Part shown: one piece after another, positions 36,648-45,574 of the stretch
Numbering within the stretch: the first letter of the stretch is position 1
Layout of the letters: every line of letters begins with the position of its first letter
NCBI GenBank assembly: GCA_001708385.1
Contig: CP012388.1
Location: 3,782,001 to 3,846,000 of the forward strand
DNA length: 64,000 bases
Reading direction: 5' to 3'
Source of the DNA: Flavobacterium psychrophilum
Lineage (GTDB): Bacteria; Bacteroidota; Bacteroidia; Flavobacteriales; Flavobacteriaceae
The notes under the pieces: generated by a model
Seen by the model: only the letters and a program-made list of their open reading frames with translations
What the model was told of the DNA's origin: nothing
The model's database searches: none
Program-made: the position numbers and the translations under genes

Positions 36648-37613
36648 TTACTTCTTAAAACAATCTATAATCCTGTAAGCTACACGTAATGCCTCTGTAC
36701 CATCTTCAAGGGTTACAATAGGCGTAGTGCCATTGGTTATTGCGTCAGAAAAAGTTTCCAGTTCATCCAGTATAGCATTGTTTACCTCAATATCCGGATT
36801 TTCAAAATAAATCTGCTTTTTAATGCCTTCTGCGTTTTGAAGGATCATATCAAAATCGCCCGGAATTTCAGGAGCATCTTTCATTTTAACTACTTCACAT
36901 ACCTTATCTAAAAAGTCTACAGAGATATAAGCATCCTTTTGAAAGAAGCGCGACTTACGCATGTTCTTTAAGGAAATACGGCTGGAGGTAAGATTGGCAA
37001 CACAACCGTTCTCAAACTCAATACGTGCGTTGGCAATATCGGGGGTATCACTAATAACCGATACACCGCTGGCATTAATTAGCTTTACTTTAGATTTTAC
37101 TACACTTAAAATAACGTCAATGTCGTGAATCATTAAATCCAAAACTACAGGAACATCAGTACCACGCGGATTAAACTCTGCAAGGCGGTGTGTTTCAATA
37201 AACATCGGGTTTTCGATCTTGTCTTTAGTAGATATGAAAGCAGGGTTAAAACGCTCTACGTGTCCCACCTGCCCTTTTACGTTATGCTTTGTAGCAAGAT
37301 TTATAAGCTCGTCGGCTTCTTCTACGGTATTTGCTATAGGCTTCTCTATAAATACATGCCTGCCTGCCTCAATAGCTTCTTTAGCACAGTCAAAGTGCGA
37401 AAGGGTAGGGGTTACAATATCTACAACATCTACGGCTGCTATCAGCTCGCTTATGGTATTAAATTTACGGTAGCCAAATTCGGCTGCCACTTTATCTGCA
37501 TTATCACTGTTCGGGTCAAAAAAACCTACAAGATCATATTTTTCAGACTGGTTAAGCAGCCTCAGGTGTATTTTCCCAAGATGCCCTGCGCCCAATACGC
37601 CAACTTTAAGCAT
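36648..37613 (-). CDS. Gfo/Idh/MocA family oxidoreductase
   Basis: A 321-residue NAD(P)-dependent sugar-type oxidoreductase. The start at 37613 (MLKVGVLGAGHLG) is preferred to the in-frame ATG at 37634 because the -7 box at 37632-37639 overlaps the latter. The Rossmann motif is GVLGAGHLGKIH; EKPIANTVEEA is the conserved EKP motif (about 96-106); the catalytic region has VLDLMIHDIDVIL with its His. The substrate is unknown. It lies 43 bases upstream of the dehydrogenase gene and may be co-transcribed with it. Confidence 0.9.
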   Translation of the reverse strand: MLKVGVLGAGHLGKIHLRLLNQSEKYDLVGFFDPNSDNADKVAAEFGYRKFNTISELIAAVDVVDIVTPTLSHFDCAKEAIEAGRHVFIEKPIANTVEEADELINLATKHNVKGQVGHVERFNPAFISTKDKIENPMFIETHRLAEFNPRGTDVPVVLDLMIHDIDVILSVVKSKVKLINASGVSVISDTPDIANARIEFENGCVANLTSSRISLKNMRKSRFFQKDAYISVDFLDKVCEVVKMKDAPEIPGDFDMILQNAEGIKKQIYFENPDIEVNNAILDELETFSDAITNGTTPIVTLEDGTEALRVAYRIIDCFKK

Positions 37614-37631
37614 AAGAATATATTTTGAAAA

Positions 37632-37663
37632 CAAAAATACTATTATTTGTCTTGATATTACAA
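37632..37663 (-). promoter_or_regulatory. Promoter of the Gfo/Idh oxidoreductase gene
   Basis: On the minus strand: TTG (37663-37661), 21 bases, then TATTTTTG (37639-37632). The -7 box ends 18 bases before the start at 37613 and overlaps the alternative ATG at 37634, which decides the start. Confidence 0.55.
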
Positions 37664-37785
37664 AAAGGGGTAATCAAAAAAATGCCGCTGTAGTATTGCT
37701 TTTTTAAATAATGTTGTGAGGTAACAATAAGGTTTGACATTACCATATTGTTTGCTATTTTTACCAAAAAAATATTCGCTTACCA

Positions 37786-38427
37786 TTGAAAGATACAGCA
37801 AAACATCAAGGACTTCGCAATCAGCTTGCAGCAGTTTTGGAGCAAAAGGGCATTACCGATAGAAATGTCCTGGAAGCGATAAAAAAAGTGCCGCGCCACC
37901 TTTTTCTTAATTCCAGTTTTGAAGATTACGCCTATCAGGACAAAGCATTCCCTATAGGTGCCGGTCAGACTATATCGCAACCTTACACTGTTGCCTTTCA
38001 ATCGCAATTGCTTCAGGTAGAAAAAGGGCACCAGGTATTAGAAATAGGTACAGGTTCCGGGTATCAAACAGCAGTTTTATGCGCTATGGGAGCCAAGGTG
38101 TTCAGTGTAGAAAGACAAAACGAATTGTTCAAAACAACATCGCTTTTACTACCTAAATTAAATATCAGGCCAAAACATCTTTCTTTTGGAGATGGTTATA
38201 AAGGTCTTCCTAACTACGCACCTTTTGACAGCATTATCGTAACCGCAGGCGCACCGTTAATACCTAAGCCCCTAATGGCACAGTTAAAAATAGGTGGCAG
38301 GCTGGTTATACCTGTTGGCGAAGATCCGCAGATCATGACAATGCTTATCCGTAAAAATGAAACACAGTTTGAAAAGCATGAATTTGGAGAGTTCAGGTTT
38401 GTACCGCTCCTTGAAAATAAAAACTAA
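37786..38427 (+). CDS. pcm: Protein-L-isoaspartate O-methyltransferase
   Basis: Pcm methylates isoaspartyl residues in damaged proteins with S-adenosylmethionine so that they can revert. The 213-residue product has the motifs MSHPxx-like GAGQTISQPYTVAFQ (about 64-78), the SAM-binding VLEIGTGSGYQTA and SIIVTAGAP. The frame appears to start with TTG at 37786; no ATG is available at the right place. It is divergent from the Gfo/Idh gene and ends in a bidirectional hairpin. Confidence 0.94.
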   Translation: MKDTAKHQGLRNQLAAVLEQKGITDRNVLEAIKKVPRHLFLNSSFEDYAYQDKAFPIGAGQTISQPYTVAFQSQLLQVEKGHQVLEIGTGSGYQTAVLCAMGAKVFSVERQNELFKTTSLLLPKLNIRPKHLSFGDGYKGLPNYAPFDSIIVTAGAPLIPKPLMAQLKIGGRLVIPVGEDPQIMTMLIRKNETQFEKHEFGEFRFVPLLENKN

Positions 38428-38456
38428 AAGAGGCCTCAATTTTTGAGGCCTCTTTC
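38427..38456. terminator. Bidirectional terminator between pcm and smpB
   Basis: A perfect 13-bp stem (38427-38439 with 38443-38455) with a TTT loop, lying exactly between the two convergent genes. Confidence 0.85.
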
Positions 38457-38911
38457 TATTTGAATTCTTTTTTAATCCTGTCTATATCGCGTTTGCTATC
38501 GCGCTCTTTCATTGTTTCCCGCTTGTCGTAGTTCTTTTTACCGCGTGCAAGTCCAATATCAAGTTTAGCGATACCTTTCTCGTTTGTAAATAACTTTAGC
38601 GGAATTATAGTAAGCCCTTTATTCTGTACGCTTTTTAAAAGGCTTTTAAGTTCTTTTTTATTTAGTAATAGCTTACGTTCGCTTTTTGGTGTATGGCTAA
38701 AGCTTCGGCTATATGCGTATTCTTCAATGTTTGTATTAATTGCAAACAACTCGTGCTCGTGAAATTCGCAAAAACTTTCGGCAATAGAAGCCTTGCCCAA
38801 ACGAATGGATTTTATTTCAGAGCCGGCAAGCACAATACCTGCTGTAAAGGTTTCAATTATTTCATAATCAAACCTTGCTCTCTTGTTTAGTATGTTAACC
38901 GTTTTTTGCAT
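38456..38911 (-). CDS. smpB: SsrA-binding protein SmpB
   Basis: SmpB binds tmRNA and brings it to stalled ribosomes for trans-translation. The 151-residue product has the OB-fold motifs NKRARFDYEI, TAGIVLAGSEIKSIR, SFCEF and LGLARGKKNYDKRE, and the basic C-terminal tail (RDIDRIKKEFK) that enters the decoding centre. Length is typical. I did not see the tmRNA gene in this window. Confidence 0.96.
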   Translation of the reverse strand: MQKTVNILNKRARFDYEIIETFTAGIVLAGSEIKSIRLGKASIAESFCEFHEHELFAINTNIEEYAYSRSFSHTPKSERKLLLNKKELKSLLKSVQNKGLTIIPLKLFTNEKGIAKLDIGLARGKKNYDKRETMKERDSKRDIDRIKKEFK

Positions 38912-38919
38912 AAGGATTG

Positions 38920-38950
38920 CAAAGGTAAGTACAATAGTTTAATGCCGCAA
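38920..38950 (-). promoter_or_regulatory. Promoter of smpB
   Basis: On the minus strand: TTG (38950-38948), 20 bases, then TACCTTTG (38927-38920), which ends 8 bases before the smpB ATG. Confidence 0.5.
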
Positions 38951-38971
38951 CTGTAAGATTAGTTACAATTT

Positions 38972-39466
38972 TTATAAAATTTTTACGCTGTGCGTAACTA
39001 TGTCTCCTTTTACAGTTACAATATATAACGTTCCGAATTCAGATTCATCAATTTCAGCATATTTATTTTCGTTCAGCAACTTATTTATGTGATTGGGAAG
39101 TGTGTTGCTATGACCAACAATTAGTACAGATTTGCCTCTGTGTATTTCTGCAACCGATTTTAAATTCAATTGCGACGGATTATACGAATTAATATTAAGG
39201 CCAAGCTTTTCGGCTAACGGTGTTGCGGTTGCTAAAGTACGTTTGTATGGAGTAGCATAAATGGCAGAAATATTTCTATCACTAAAAAAGGCTCCCCATT
39301 TTTTGGCACGCACTTTTCCGGCTTCAGATAATTCTGTGTCCTTAGTGGCGTCTGCTTTTTCAGCATGCCTTATAAGATATAGAGTGGTGGTTTCCTGAGC
39401 CTGTAAGGTAGTCATAAATAAAAGTATTGCTAGGGTGCAAAGATATTTCATAGTTACTTTCTTCAT
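38972..39466 (-). CDS. Exported histidine phosphatase (SixA/PhoE-like)
   Basis: A 164-residue protein with an N-terminal signal peptide (cleavage likely after LQAQ, near residue 24). The phosphatase core has LIRHAEKA (catalytic His), SAIYATPYKRTLATATPLA (second Arg), and VGHSNTLPNHI (second His). Substrate unknown; the location outside the cytoplasm distinguishes it from cytoplasmic phosphoglycerate mutases. The start could be the second Met (MKYLCTL), which does not change the mature protein. Confidence 0.88.
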   Translation of the reverse strand: MKKVTMKYLCTLAILLFMTTLQAQETTTLYLIRHAEKADATKDTELSEAGKVRAKKWGAFFSDRNISAIYATPYKRTLATATPLAEKLGLNINSYNPSQLNLKSVAEIHRGKSVLIVGHSNTLPNHINKLLNENKYAEIDESEFGTLYIVTVKGDIVTHSVKIL

Positions 39467-39510
39467 TTACAATATAAGTACCCTATTTCATTATTTGTTA
39501 CATTTACACT

Positions 39511-39747
39511 ATGGAAAACAAAGTTTCAAACGATCCGCTGCACGGCATCACGCTTAAAAAAATATTGGAAGACCTTGTTGGCTTTTACGGCTTCGATACA
39601 TTAGGTGAACTCATTAAAATAAAATGCTTTAATGAAAATCCCAGTGTAAAATCAAGCCTTACCTTTTTACGTAAAACCGAATGGGCGCGCAAAAAAGTAG
39701 AAGAGCTTTACATAAGAACGCTTCCTAAACTAAAAAATCTTCCATAA
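39511..39747 (+). CDS. VF530/DUF2132 family protein
   Basis: A 78-residue basic protein matching the VF530 (DUF2132) family: [17 protein letters not shown] at the start and [18 protein letters not shown] at the end. The structure known for the family suggests DNA binding, but its role is unknown. Divergent from the histidine phosphatase. Its stop codon lies in the loop of a hairpin that ends the convergent lipoprotein gene. Confidence 0.88.
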   Translation: MENKVSNDPLHGITLKKILEDLVGFYGFDTLGELIKIKCFNENPSVKSSLTFLRKTEWARKKVEELYIRTLPKLKNLP

Positions 39748-39757
39748 GGAAGATTCT
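39736..39757. terminator. Terminator between the VF530 gene and a lipoprotein gene
   Basis: A perfect 8-bp stem (AATCTTCC at 39736-39743, GGAAGATT at 39748-39755) with an ATAA loop; the A-run to its left makes a U-run on the minus strand, so it mainly serves the lipoprotein gene at 39760. Confidence 0.7.
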
Positions 39758-39759
39758 AT

Positions 39760-40173
39760 TTATTCTGCGGTTACTGTAATAGTTTTTGATACAGGTATGG
39801 TACTTGCTGTAAGAAAGTTTAGTACGTATGTTCCGGGAGTAGAAGCTGTAAAAGTATAAGGCTGCGTTGCGGTTATATCTTTAAACCCACAATCACATCC
39901 TTCATAATCTACAAGTATTTTAATGTCTTTAGGAAAATTGGTAGTCTCGGTAAACTTGTTGAACTTGCCACATGAACCAAGAGGCGTATATTTTACTTCC
40001 AGCGTTATCGGTGTGTTTACGGTAGTTTCAGATGGGCCGCTTACACCCGTAGCTGCAGTATTTAAAGATCTGAAGCAGTAATCACTGTTGCTGTCATCAC
40101 TAACAGTACAGGCAGCTCCTATACCCGATAATAGTACTAAAAAAGCAATAAGCTTAAATTGAATTGTTTTCAT
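39760..40173 (-). CDS. Lipoprotein of unknown function
   Basis: A 137-residue lipoprotein. The frame is open further upstream, but I start it at 40173 because MKTIQFKLIAFLVLLSGIGAAC is a clear signal with lipidated C22, whereas the upstream extension has no such logic. The mature part looks like a single beta-sandwich: threonine-rich strands, a CGK and a CDCG cysteine cluster, and a final YTFTASTPGTYVLNF strand as in Ig-like or PKD-type domains. No named family recognised. Confidence 0.78.
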   Translation of the reverse strand: MKTIQFKLIAFLVLLSGIGAACTVSDDSNSDYCFRSLNTAATGVSGPSETTVNTPITLEVKYTPLGSCGKFNKFTETTNFPKDIKILVDYEGCDCGFKDITATQPYTFTASTPGTYVLNFLTASTIPVSKTITVTAE

Positions 40174-40240
40174 AACTTGTTTTTCTGTTTTTTCAAATAA
40201 GATGCAAATTCCGTAAATAGGTTGCGCAGACGCTATAAAT

Positions 40241-41092
40241 TTAACGTAAAATCGCGATTGAAAAAGAAGCATTAAACTCTTCATCAGGTTGCAATGTGAC
40301 AATGCCTTCTTTTTTTAAAAAATCCCCATCAGCATCATAACTGTCAGAGTAGCCCTGCCAGGGTTCTATGCATATAAAAGGTGCATCCTGTTTGGTCCAT
40401 ATTCCTAAGTGCGGAAAATCGCTAAAGGTAACTTTCAGGAAAGCCGTACCATCTTTTTTTATTTCAATAAAATCAGATTGAACCGATTTAAAGATAAGGG
40501 CATCGTCCTTAAACAGATAGTAAGATAATTTAACTTCGCCGTTGTTTGCGGCGATGCTAACTGTTGTATCAGATATAAGGTCGTTTTCAAGCTGGCTACT
40601 TACTAGTGGTTCTTCTTTTTCAAAATGCAGGCTATAGTCGTTAAAATTTCCTGACAGTGCAAAGGCAGGATGTGCACCTAATGAAAAAGGCATTTCGACA
40701 TCGCCTGTATTTCTAACAGTATAGTCTAAAGTTAATTTTTTATCCTGAAGTGCATATTTCAATTCCAGTTCAAAATCAAAAGGAAAATGTTTTTTAGTTT
40801 CATCGTTTGGTGTTAACGAAAAGATTACACTCCTGCTGTCGTGTTCTTTTACTTTAAATCGGTTATCTCTTGCAAAACCGTGGCGGCTCATGCTATATTT
40901 CTTATCATTTAGGGTATAAGAATTGTTTTTCAGCGTCCCAACAATAGGAAATAAAATAGGGGAGTGCTTACCCCAAAAATCAGGGTTGCCCTCCCACATA
41001 TATTCGTTACTACTGTCTCTTAAAGATATAAGTTCTGCGCCCTGCGGATTGATAACTGCAGTAAGTGCATCATTAGTAATAGTGATATTCAA
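40241..41092 (-). CDS. Aldose 1-epimerase family protein
   Basis: A 283-residue galactose mutarotase-fold protein that would interconvert sugar anomers. Family features are AELISLRDSSNEYMWEG, the SRHGFARD motif with the first active-site His (about 74), LGAHPAF with the second, and a Glu in ICIEPWQG. It belongs to the YeaD/LacX-like side of the family. Its start lies 11 bases from the stop of the SRPBCC gene, so the two are probably one transcript. Confidence 0.9.
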   Translation of the reverse strand: MNITITNDALTAVINPQGAELISLRDSSNEYMWEGNPDFWGKHSPILFPIVGTLKNNSYTLNDKKYSMSRHGFARDNRFKVKEHDSRSVIFSLTPNDETKKHFPFDFELELKYALQDKKLTLDYTVRNTGDVEMPFSLGAHPAFALSGNFNDYSLHFEKEEPLVSSQLENDLISDTTVSIAANNGEVKLSYYLFKDDALIFKSVQSDFIEIKKDGTAFLKVTFSDFPHLGIWTKQDAPFICIEPWQGYSDSYDADGDFLKKEGIVTLQPDEEFNASFSIAILR

Positions 41093-41103
41093 AGCTATAA
41101 TAT

Positions 41104-41541
41104 TTAAAGTGCTATTTGTCTTTTTTCGGCAAGTGCTTTAATTTTTTGCGATGCCGTTTCGCCAAAGTTAACACTTTCACCATAATATTTATCACCTTCG
41201 GTTAGTATGGCAAAATCTCCAATTTCTATGCCCAGCCAGGTATGTCCGTCGTCATCAATAGATATGTTGTAAGTGTAGCCAATATTGTTATTGCTAATGT
41301 CTCCCCATGCAGGAATATTTAACGCATAATGCAGTCTTTTATTGATGTCAAAGTGGATAACACTTAACCTCGAAGTCCCCGGCCATTCTATAACTGTTGC
41401 CGGGTGTATTTCGTAATCGCCAAAATCTTCAGGAAGTGCATCCCATTGACGAATGTATTCCGGTTTTGTAAGTACCTCCCACACACGGGTTACCGGAGCA
41501 TCAATTCTAATATTGTTTTTTACGATAAGTGACTTGCTCAT
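41104..41541 (-). CDS. SRPBCC (AHSA1-like) domain protein
   Basis: A 145-residue START/Bet v1-like protein. NNIRIDAPVTRVWEVLTKPEYIRQWD is the typical AHSA1-type opening (beta strand, then the helix with a Trp), and a C-terminal helix ends the fold. Members bind hydrophobic ligands or assist Hsp90; no specific role can be given. Probably co-transcribed with the epimerase gene. Confidence 0.85.
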   Translation of the reverse strand: MSKSLIVKNNIRIDAPVTRVWEVLTKPEYIRQWDALPEDFGDYEIHPATVIEWPGTSRLSVIHFDINKRLHYALNIPAWGDISNNNIGYTYNISIDDDGHTWLGIEIGDFAILTEGDKYYGESVNFGETASQKIKALAEKRQIAL

Positions 41542-41632
41542 AGCTTGTAATTTTTTTGATTGTTATCTCTAAATTACAAAATCGGTAAGCGTGCAAACAG
41601 GCCTTTAACGATACTTTATAACGGTGTTAATC

Positions 41633-41827
41633 TCACGATTCGTCTTTTGTAGTTCTTATCAGTCCTATTCCCGAAATAAAGAATATAAGGCCCAGTATAC
41701 CATAAATTGCGGTTACTTTAATATTTTGTTCTCCTGTAGATGTGTTAGCAAATACATAAGCGGCATAAATTAGGCTGATAATACCTAAAATAGTTAAGAT
41801 CGCTCCAAAAATTCTCTTTAGATTCAT
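41633..41827 (-). CDS. Small two-span membrane protein
   Basis: A 64-residue protein with two hydrophobic segments (about 6-27 and 39-58), separated by a polar TSTGEQN loop and ending in TTKDES. It resembles generic small flavobacterial membrane proteins, without a named family. The frame covers the gap well and the composition agrees with a real gene. Confidence 0.6.
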   Translation of the reverse strand: MNLKRIFGAILTILGIISLIYAAYVFANTSTGEQNIKVTAIYGILGLIFFISGIGLIRTTKDES

Positions 41828-42099
41828 AATAGCAGGTTTTTAAATTCACTACAAATTTGGATTTTAATTGAAGATAATGTATCATGTTTAGTTAAATATT
41901 AACATGATACACTGAGATATGAATTTTTATTATGAGGTATCAATGTTTTTAGGACTTTGAAGAGTTTGAGTAGTAATAAGCTTACAAATTATATCTTAAC
42001 CAAAAGTTATATAGTCATAAAGTTCTGGAAAGTAATATTTTAAATGTTGAAATTGCGGCATGATTTAACACCAAAGTCTATTTTAATACCTCACAACAC

Positions 42100-42342
42100 A
42101 TGAAGCCAATATACTATTTCATTTTGCTGATAGTCCTTTTCTTTGCTGGCTATCTTATCATAAACGATTTTAATTTTGATAACGTAAGTTTTAGCAACTA
42201 CCTTATCAATACATTGTTTTTCCTGTTGTTATCGTGTCTTATTATAGCCGGTCTTGCTTATTTTATTGCAGTAAGACGCAAGCATCTAAACAAAGATGTA
42301 ATGACAATACGACAATATTATGACTATAAAAGTGTCCGTTAA
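42100..42342 (+). CDS. Small two-span membrane protein
   Basis: An 80-residue protein with two hydrophobic segments (about 4-21 and 33-56) followed by a basic cytoplasmic tail (RRKHLNKD ... YYDYKSVR). No family recognised. A strong terminator 20 bases after the stop supports it as a genuine transcription unit. Confidence 0.6.
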   Translation: MKPIYYFILLIVLFFAGYLIINDFNFDNVSFSNYLINTLFFLLLSCLIIAGLAYFIAVRRKHLNKDVMTIRQYYDYKSVR

Positions 42343-42362
42343 ACACGCGGTAGCACTTTAAG

Positions 42363-42393
42363 AAACCCAGGCCTGTAAGCCTGGGTTTTTGTT
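42363..42393 (+). terminator. Terminator after the 80-residue membrane protein
   Basis: A 10-bp stem (AAACCCAGGC at 42363-42372, GCCTGGGTTT at 42379-42388) with a T-run. Confidence 0.8.
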
Positions 42394-42400
42394 TTAAGGC

Positions 42401-42430
42401 AAAAAACCACGCTCGAAGCGTGGTTTTTTT
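42401..42430 (-). terminator. Terminator of clpB
   Basis: A perfect 13-bp stem (42401-42413 with 42417-42429) with a CGA loop, 18 bases beyond the clpB stop on the minus strand; the A-run gives a U-run in the transcript. Confidence 0.85.
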
Positions 42431-42447
42431 AATTTACAATTGCTGTA

Positions 42448-45054
42448 TTATTTGCTTACAAGGTCGCTTTGGTTTCTAAATACCAGTTGACCGTCGAAGC
42501 TGTCCAATAGTATAATACTGTCGGTAGTTACTTTGCCCGAAAGTATCTGTTTAGACAGTTCATTCATTACTTCTTTCTGAATAACACGTTTTACAGGTCG
42601 TGCACCAAAATCCGGATCATATCCTTTTTTAGAAAGATACTCCATAGCTTCAGGTGTAGCATCCAGGGTAATGTTTTGCTGAGCAAGTAATTTGGTAACA
42701 GATTTTATCTGTAAACCAACGATCTCTTTAATGTTATCGGAACTCAGCGGTGTAAACATTACGATATCATCGATACGGTTAATGAATTCCGGTCTTACCG
42801 TTTGTTTCAATAATCCGAGTACTTCCGTTTTGGCAGCTTCAATAGCGGCCTCTACATTGCCCTTCAGGTTTTCGAATTTCTCCTGTATTATACTGCTACC
42901 CATGTTAGAGGTCATGATGATGATTGTATTCTTAAAGTCGGCTACTCGACCTTTATTGTCGGTAAGTCGGCCTTCATCCAACACCTGTAATAATATATTG
43001 AAAGTGTCAGGATGGGCTTTCTCAATCTCATCAAGCAATACAACAGAGTATGGTTTTCTTCTAACGGCTTCGGTAAGCTGTCCACCTTCATCATAACCAA
43101 CGTATCCAGGAGGCGCACCCACCAGTCTGCTCACGCTGTGGCGTTCTTGGTACTCACTCATGTCTATACGTGTCATGGCATTCTCATCGTCAAACAAGTA
43201 CGAAGCAAGTGCTTTTGCAAGCTCTGTTTTACCTACTCCGGTAGTACCCAGAAATAAGAATGAACCAATAGGTTTCTTCTGATCCTGTAATCCGGCGCGG
43301 CTTCTCCTTACAGCATCACTAACAGCTTCTATGGCTTCTTCCTGACCTACAACACGTTTGTGAAGTTCGTCTTCAAGCTGAAGCAGTTTTTCGCGTTCCC
43401 CCTGAAGCATTTTTGTTACAGGAATACCTGTCCACTTGGCAACAACTTCGGCAATATCTTCACGGGTCACCTCTTCTTTAATAAGTGTTTCGCCTTTTTG
43501 GGTTTCCTGAAGCTGCTGTTCCATTTGGGTTAGCTTTTCTTCAGAATCTTTGATCTTACCGTAACGAAGTTCGGCTACCTTTCCGTAGTTGCCTTCGCGT
43601 TCGGCGCGTTCGGCTTCCAGCTTAAAGTTTTCAATTTCAGTCTTCGCTGCCTGAATATTATCTACAATATCTTTCTCACTTTTCCAGCGGGCGTAAATCT
43701 CGTTGCGCTCTTCTTTCAGGTTGGCAAGGTCAAGCCCGAGCGATTTTAACTTACTTTCGTCGTTTTCACGTTTAATGGCTTCGATCTCAATTTCAAGCTG
43801 CATGATCTTTCTGTCCAGTACATCAAGTTCTTCAGGTTTAGAGTTAATTTCCATACGCAGTTTAGAAGCTGCCTCGTCCATTAAGTCGATTGCTTTATCC
43901 GGAAGGAAACGGTTGGTTATATAACGCTGCGATAATTCAACAGCGGCAATAATAGCCTCATCTTTAATTCGAACCTGGTGGTGGGTTTCATATTTCTCTT
44001 TAATACCACGAAGAATAGAGATAGCGCTTTCGGTATCCGGCTCATCTACCAGTACCTTCTGGAAACGACGCTCAAGTGCTTTATCTTTTTCAAAGTATTT
44101 CTGGTACTCGTCCAGGGTAGTTGCACCTATCGCGCGAAGTTCTCCACGGGCAAGGGCGGGCTTAAGTATGTTGGCAGCATCCATAGCGCCATCACCGCCT
44201 CCGGCACCTACAAGGGTGTGTATCTCGTCAATAAATAATACGATATCCCCCTCAGCGGAAGTTACCTCTTTTACAACCGATTTTAATCTTTCCTCAAACT
44301 CCCCTTTATATTTGGCGCCTGCAATAAGAGCACCCATATCTAAAGAGTAAACAACTTTATCTTTCAGGTTTTCAGGAACGTCGCCCTGAATAATACGGTG
44401 TGCAAGGCCTTCGGCAATTGCCGTTTTACCAACCCCGGGTTCACCTACAAGCATAGGGTTGTTTTTGGTACGCCTTGAAAGTATCTGTAGCACGCGGCGA
44501 ATTTCCTCATCACGTCCAATTACAGGGTCAAGCTTACCCTCGTTTGCCAGCTGGTTAAGGTTTTTGGCATATTTGTTAAGCGAGTTATAGGTTTCTTCGG
44601 CACTTGCCGATGTTACCCTGTCGCCTTTACGCAATTCGTCAATTGCTGCTTTCAGAGCTTTTTCTGTAACACCCTGATCTTTTAATATCTGGGCTACCTT
44701 GCTTTTTGAAGCAAATATGGCAAGCAGTAAATGTTCGATAGAAACAAATTCATCGTTCATTTTACGTGCAATGTTAGAGGCTTCGGTAAGTGATGTCGAT
44801 GCATCACGCGAGATGCTCATTTCACCACCGGTTACTTTTGGAAAGCTTTGTAATGTGCTGTCCAGTATTTGCTGAAATAGCGGAAGGTTAACGTTTAGTT
44901 TTTTTAGAAGAAACGGAGTAACATTTTCGTCTACTTCTAATATGGCTTTAACTATATGTTCGTTTTCAATTTGCTGGTGACCATAACTTTGGGCAATTTG
45001 CTGTGCCCTTTGTATGGCTTCCTGCGATTTTATAGTAAAATTGGCAAAGTTCAT
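42448..45054 (-). CDS. clpB: ATP-dependent disaggregase ClpB
   Basis: ClpB works with DnaK to pull polypeptides out of aggregates after heat stress. The 868-residue product has the N domain (about 1-145), AAA-1 with Walker [10 protein letters not shown] (about 205) and DEIHTLVG, the coiled-coil middle domain (about 400-520) that marks ClpB and not ClpA/C, and AAA-2 with GTTGVGKTE (about 605) and [11 protein letters not shown]. Length is normal. No CIRCE-like heat-shock operator was seen upstream. Confidence 0.97.
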   Translation of the reverse strand: MNFANFTIKSQEAIQRAQQIAQSYGHQQIENEHIVKAILEVDENVTPFLLKKLNVNLPLFQQILDSTLQSFPKVTGGEMSISRDASTSLTEASNIARKMNDEFVSIEHLLLAIFASKSKVAQILKDQGVTEKALKAAIDELRKGDRVTSASAEETYNSLNKYAKNLNQLANEGKLDPVIGRDEEIRRVLQILSRRTKNNPMLVGEPGVGKTAIAEGLAHRIIQGDVPENLKDKVVYSLDMGALIAGAKYKGEFEERLKSVVKEVTSAEGDIVLFIDEIHTLVGAGGGDGAMDAANILKPALARGELRAIGATTLDEYQKYFEKDKALERRFQKVLVDEPDTESAISILRGIKEKYETHHQVRIKDEAIIAAVELSQRYITNRFLPDKAIDLMDEAASKLRMEINSKPEELDVLDRKIMQLEIEIEAIKRENDESKLKSLGLDLANLKEERNEIYARWKSEKDIVDNIQAAKTEIENFKLEAERAEREGNYGKVAELRYGKIKDSEEKLTQMEQQLQETQKGETLIKEEVTREDIAEVVAKWTGIPVTKMLQGEREKLLQLEDELHKRVVGQEEAIEAVSDAVRRSRAGLQDQKKPIGSFLFLGTTGVGKTELAKALASYLFDDENAMTRIDMSEYQERHSVSRLVGAPPGYVGYDEGGQLTEAVRRKPYSVVLLDEIEKAHPDTFNILLQVLDEGRLTDNKGRVADFKNTIIIMTSNMGSSIIQEKFENLKGNVEAAIEAAKTEVLGLLKQTVRPEFINRIDDIVMFTPLSSDNIKEIVGLQIKSVTKLLAQQNITLDATPEAMEYLSKKGYDPDFGARPVKRVIQKEVMNELSKQILSGKVTTDSIILLDSFDGQLVFRNQSDLVSK

Positions 45055-45135
45055 ATCTTAATTTTTTTAAATTTGATAAGAGTATTTCAATTTGTATTCC
45101 AATACGTAAAATCTGACTAATTGTCTGTTTTTAGT

Positions 45136-45143
45136 TAGATTTG
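45136..45143 (+). promoter_or_regulatory. Putative -7 box of the first ytxJ gene
   Basis: TAGATTTG, a TANNTTTG match, 38 bases before the ATG at 45182. Confidence 0.4.
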
Positions 45144-45181
45144 TAGAAAATTAACAGACAAAATGTCTTAAAAGTGTCAAT

Positions 45182-45574
45182 ATGAGTATATTCGGTAAAT
45201 TATTTGGCGATTCAGATAGTAAAGATAGTTCATCTTCCAGTATCGACTGGAATGAATTAACAGATTTAAAACAATTAGATGAGGTGGTAGCGGAGTCGGC
45301 AGATGTTCCAGTGATTATCTTTAAACACAGCACGCGCTGCAGTATCAGCCGTATGGCACTTAAAAATTTTGAAAGGGAATACGGTATCGATGCCGATAAG
45401 GCAAAGCCCTACTTTCTGGATCTTTTGGAGCACAGGAATATTTCTAACGAAATAGCGTCACGATTTGGTGTACAACACCAGTCGCCACAATTAATACTTA
45501 TTAAAAATGGCGCAGCGGTTTACAATACCTCTCATAGTGATATTGATGCTGAAGCGTTAAAGACTAAGGTTTAG
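45182..45574 (+). CDS. ytxJ: Bacillithiol-system redox protein YtxJ (copy 1)
   Basis: A 130-residue thioredoxin-fold protein of the YtxJ/BrxC family, linked to removing bacillithiol from proteins. The active site is HSTRCSIS (C57 region): one Cys followed by Ser, as in monothiol enzymes. PVIIFKHSTRC and SPQLILIKNG (cis-Pro region) fit the fold. A serine-rich linker (DSKDSSSSS) precedes the domain. Its last 11 bases overlap the end of the convergent MFS gene. A paralog lies at 47036-47416. Confidence 0.88.
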   Translation: MSIFGKLFGDSDSKDSSSSSIDWNELTDLKQLDEVVAESADVPVIIFKHSTRCSISRMALKNFEREYGIDADKAKPYFLDLLEHRNISNEIASRFGVQHQSPQLILIKNGAAVYNTSHSDIDAEALKTKV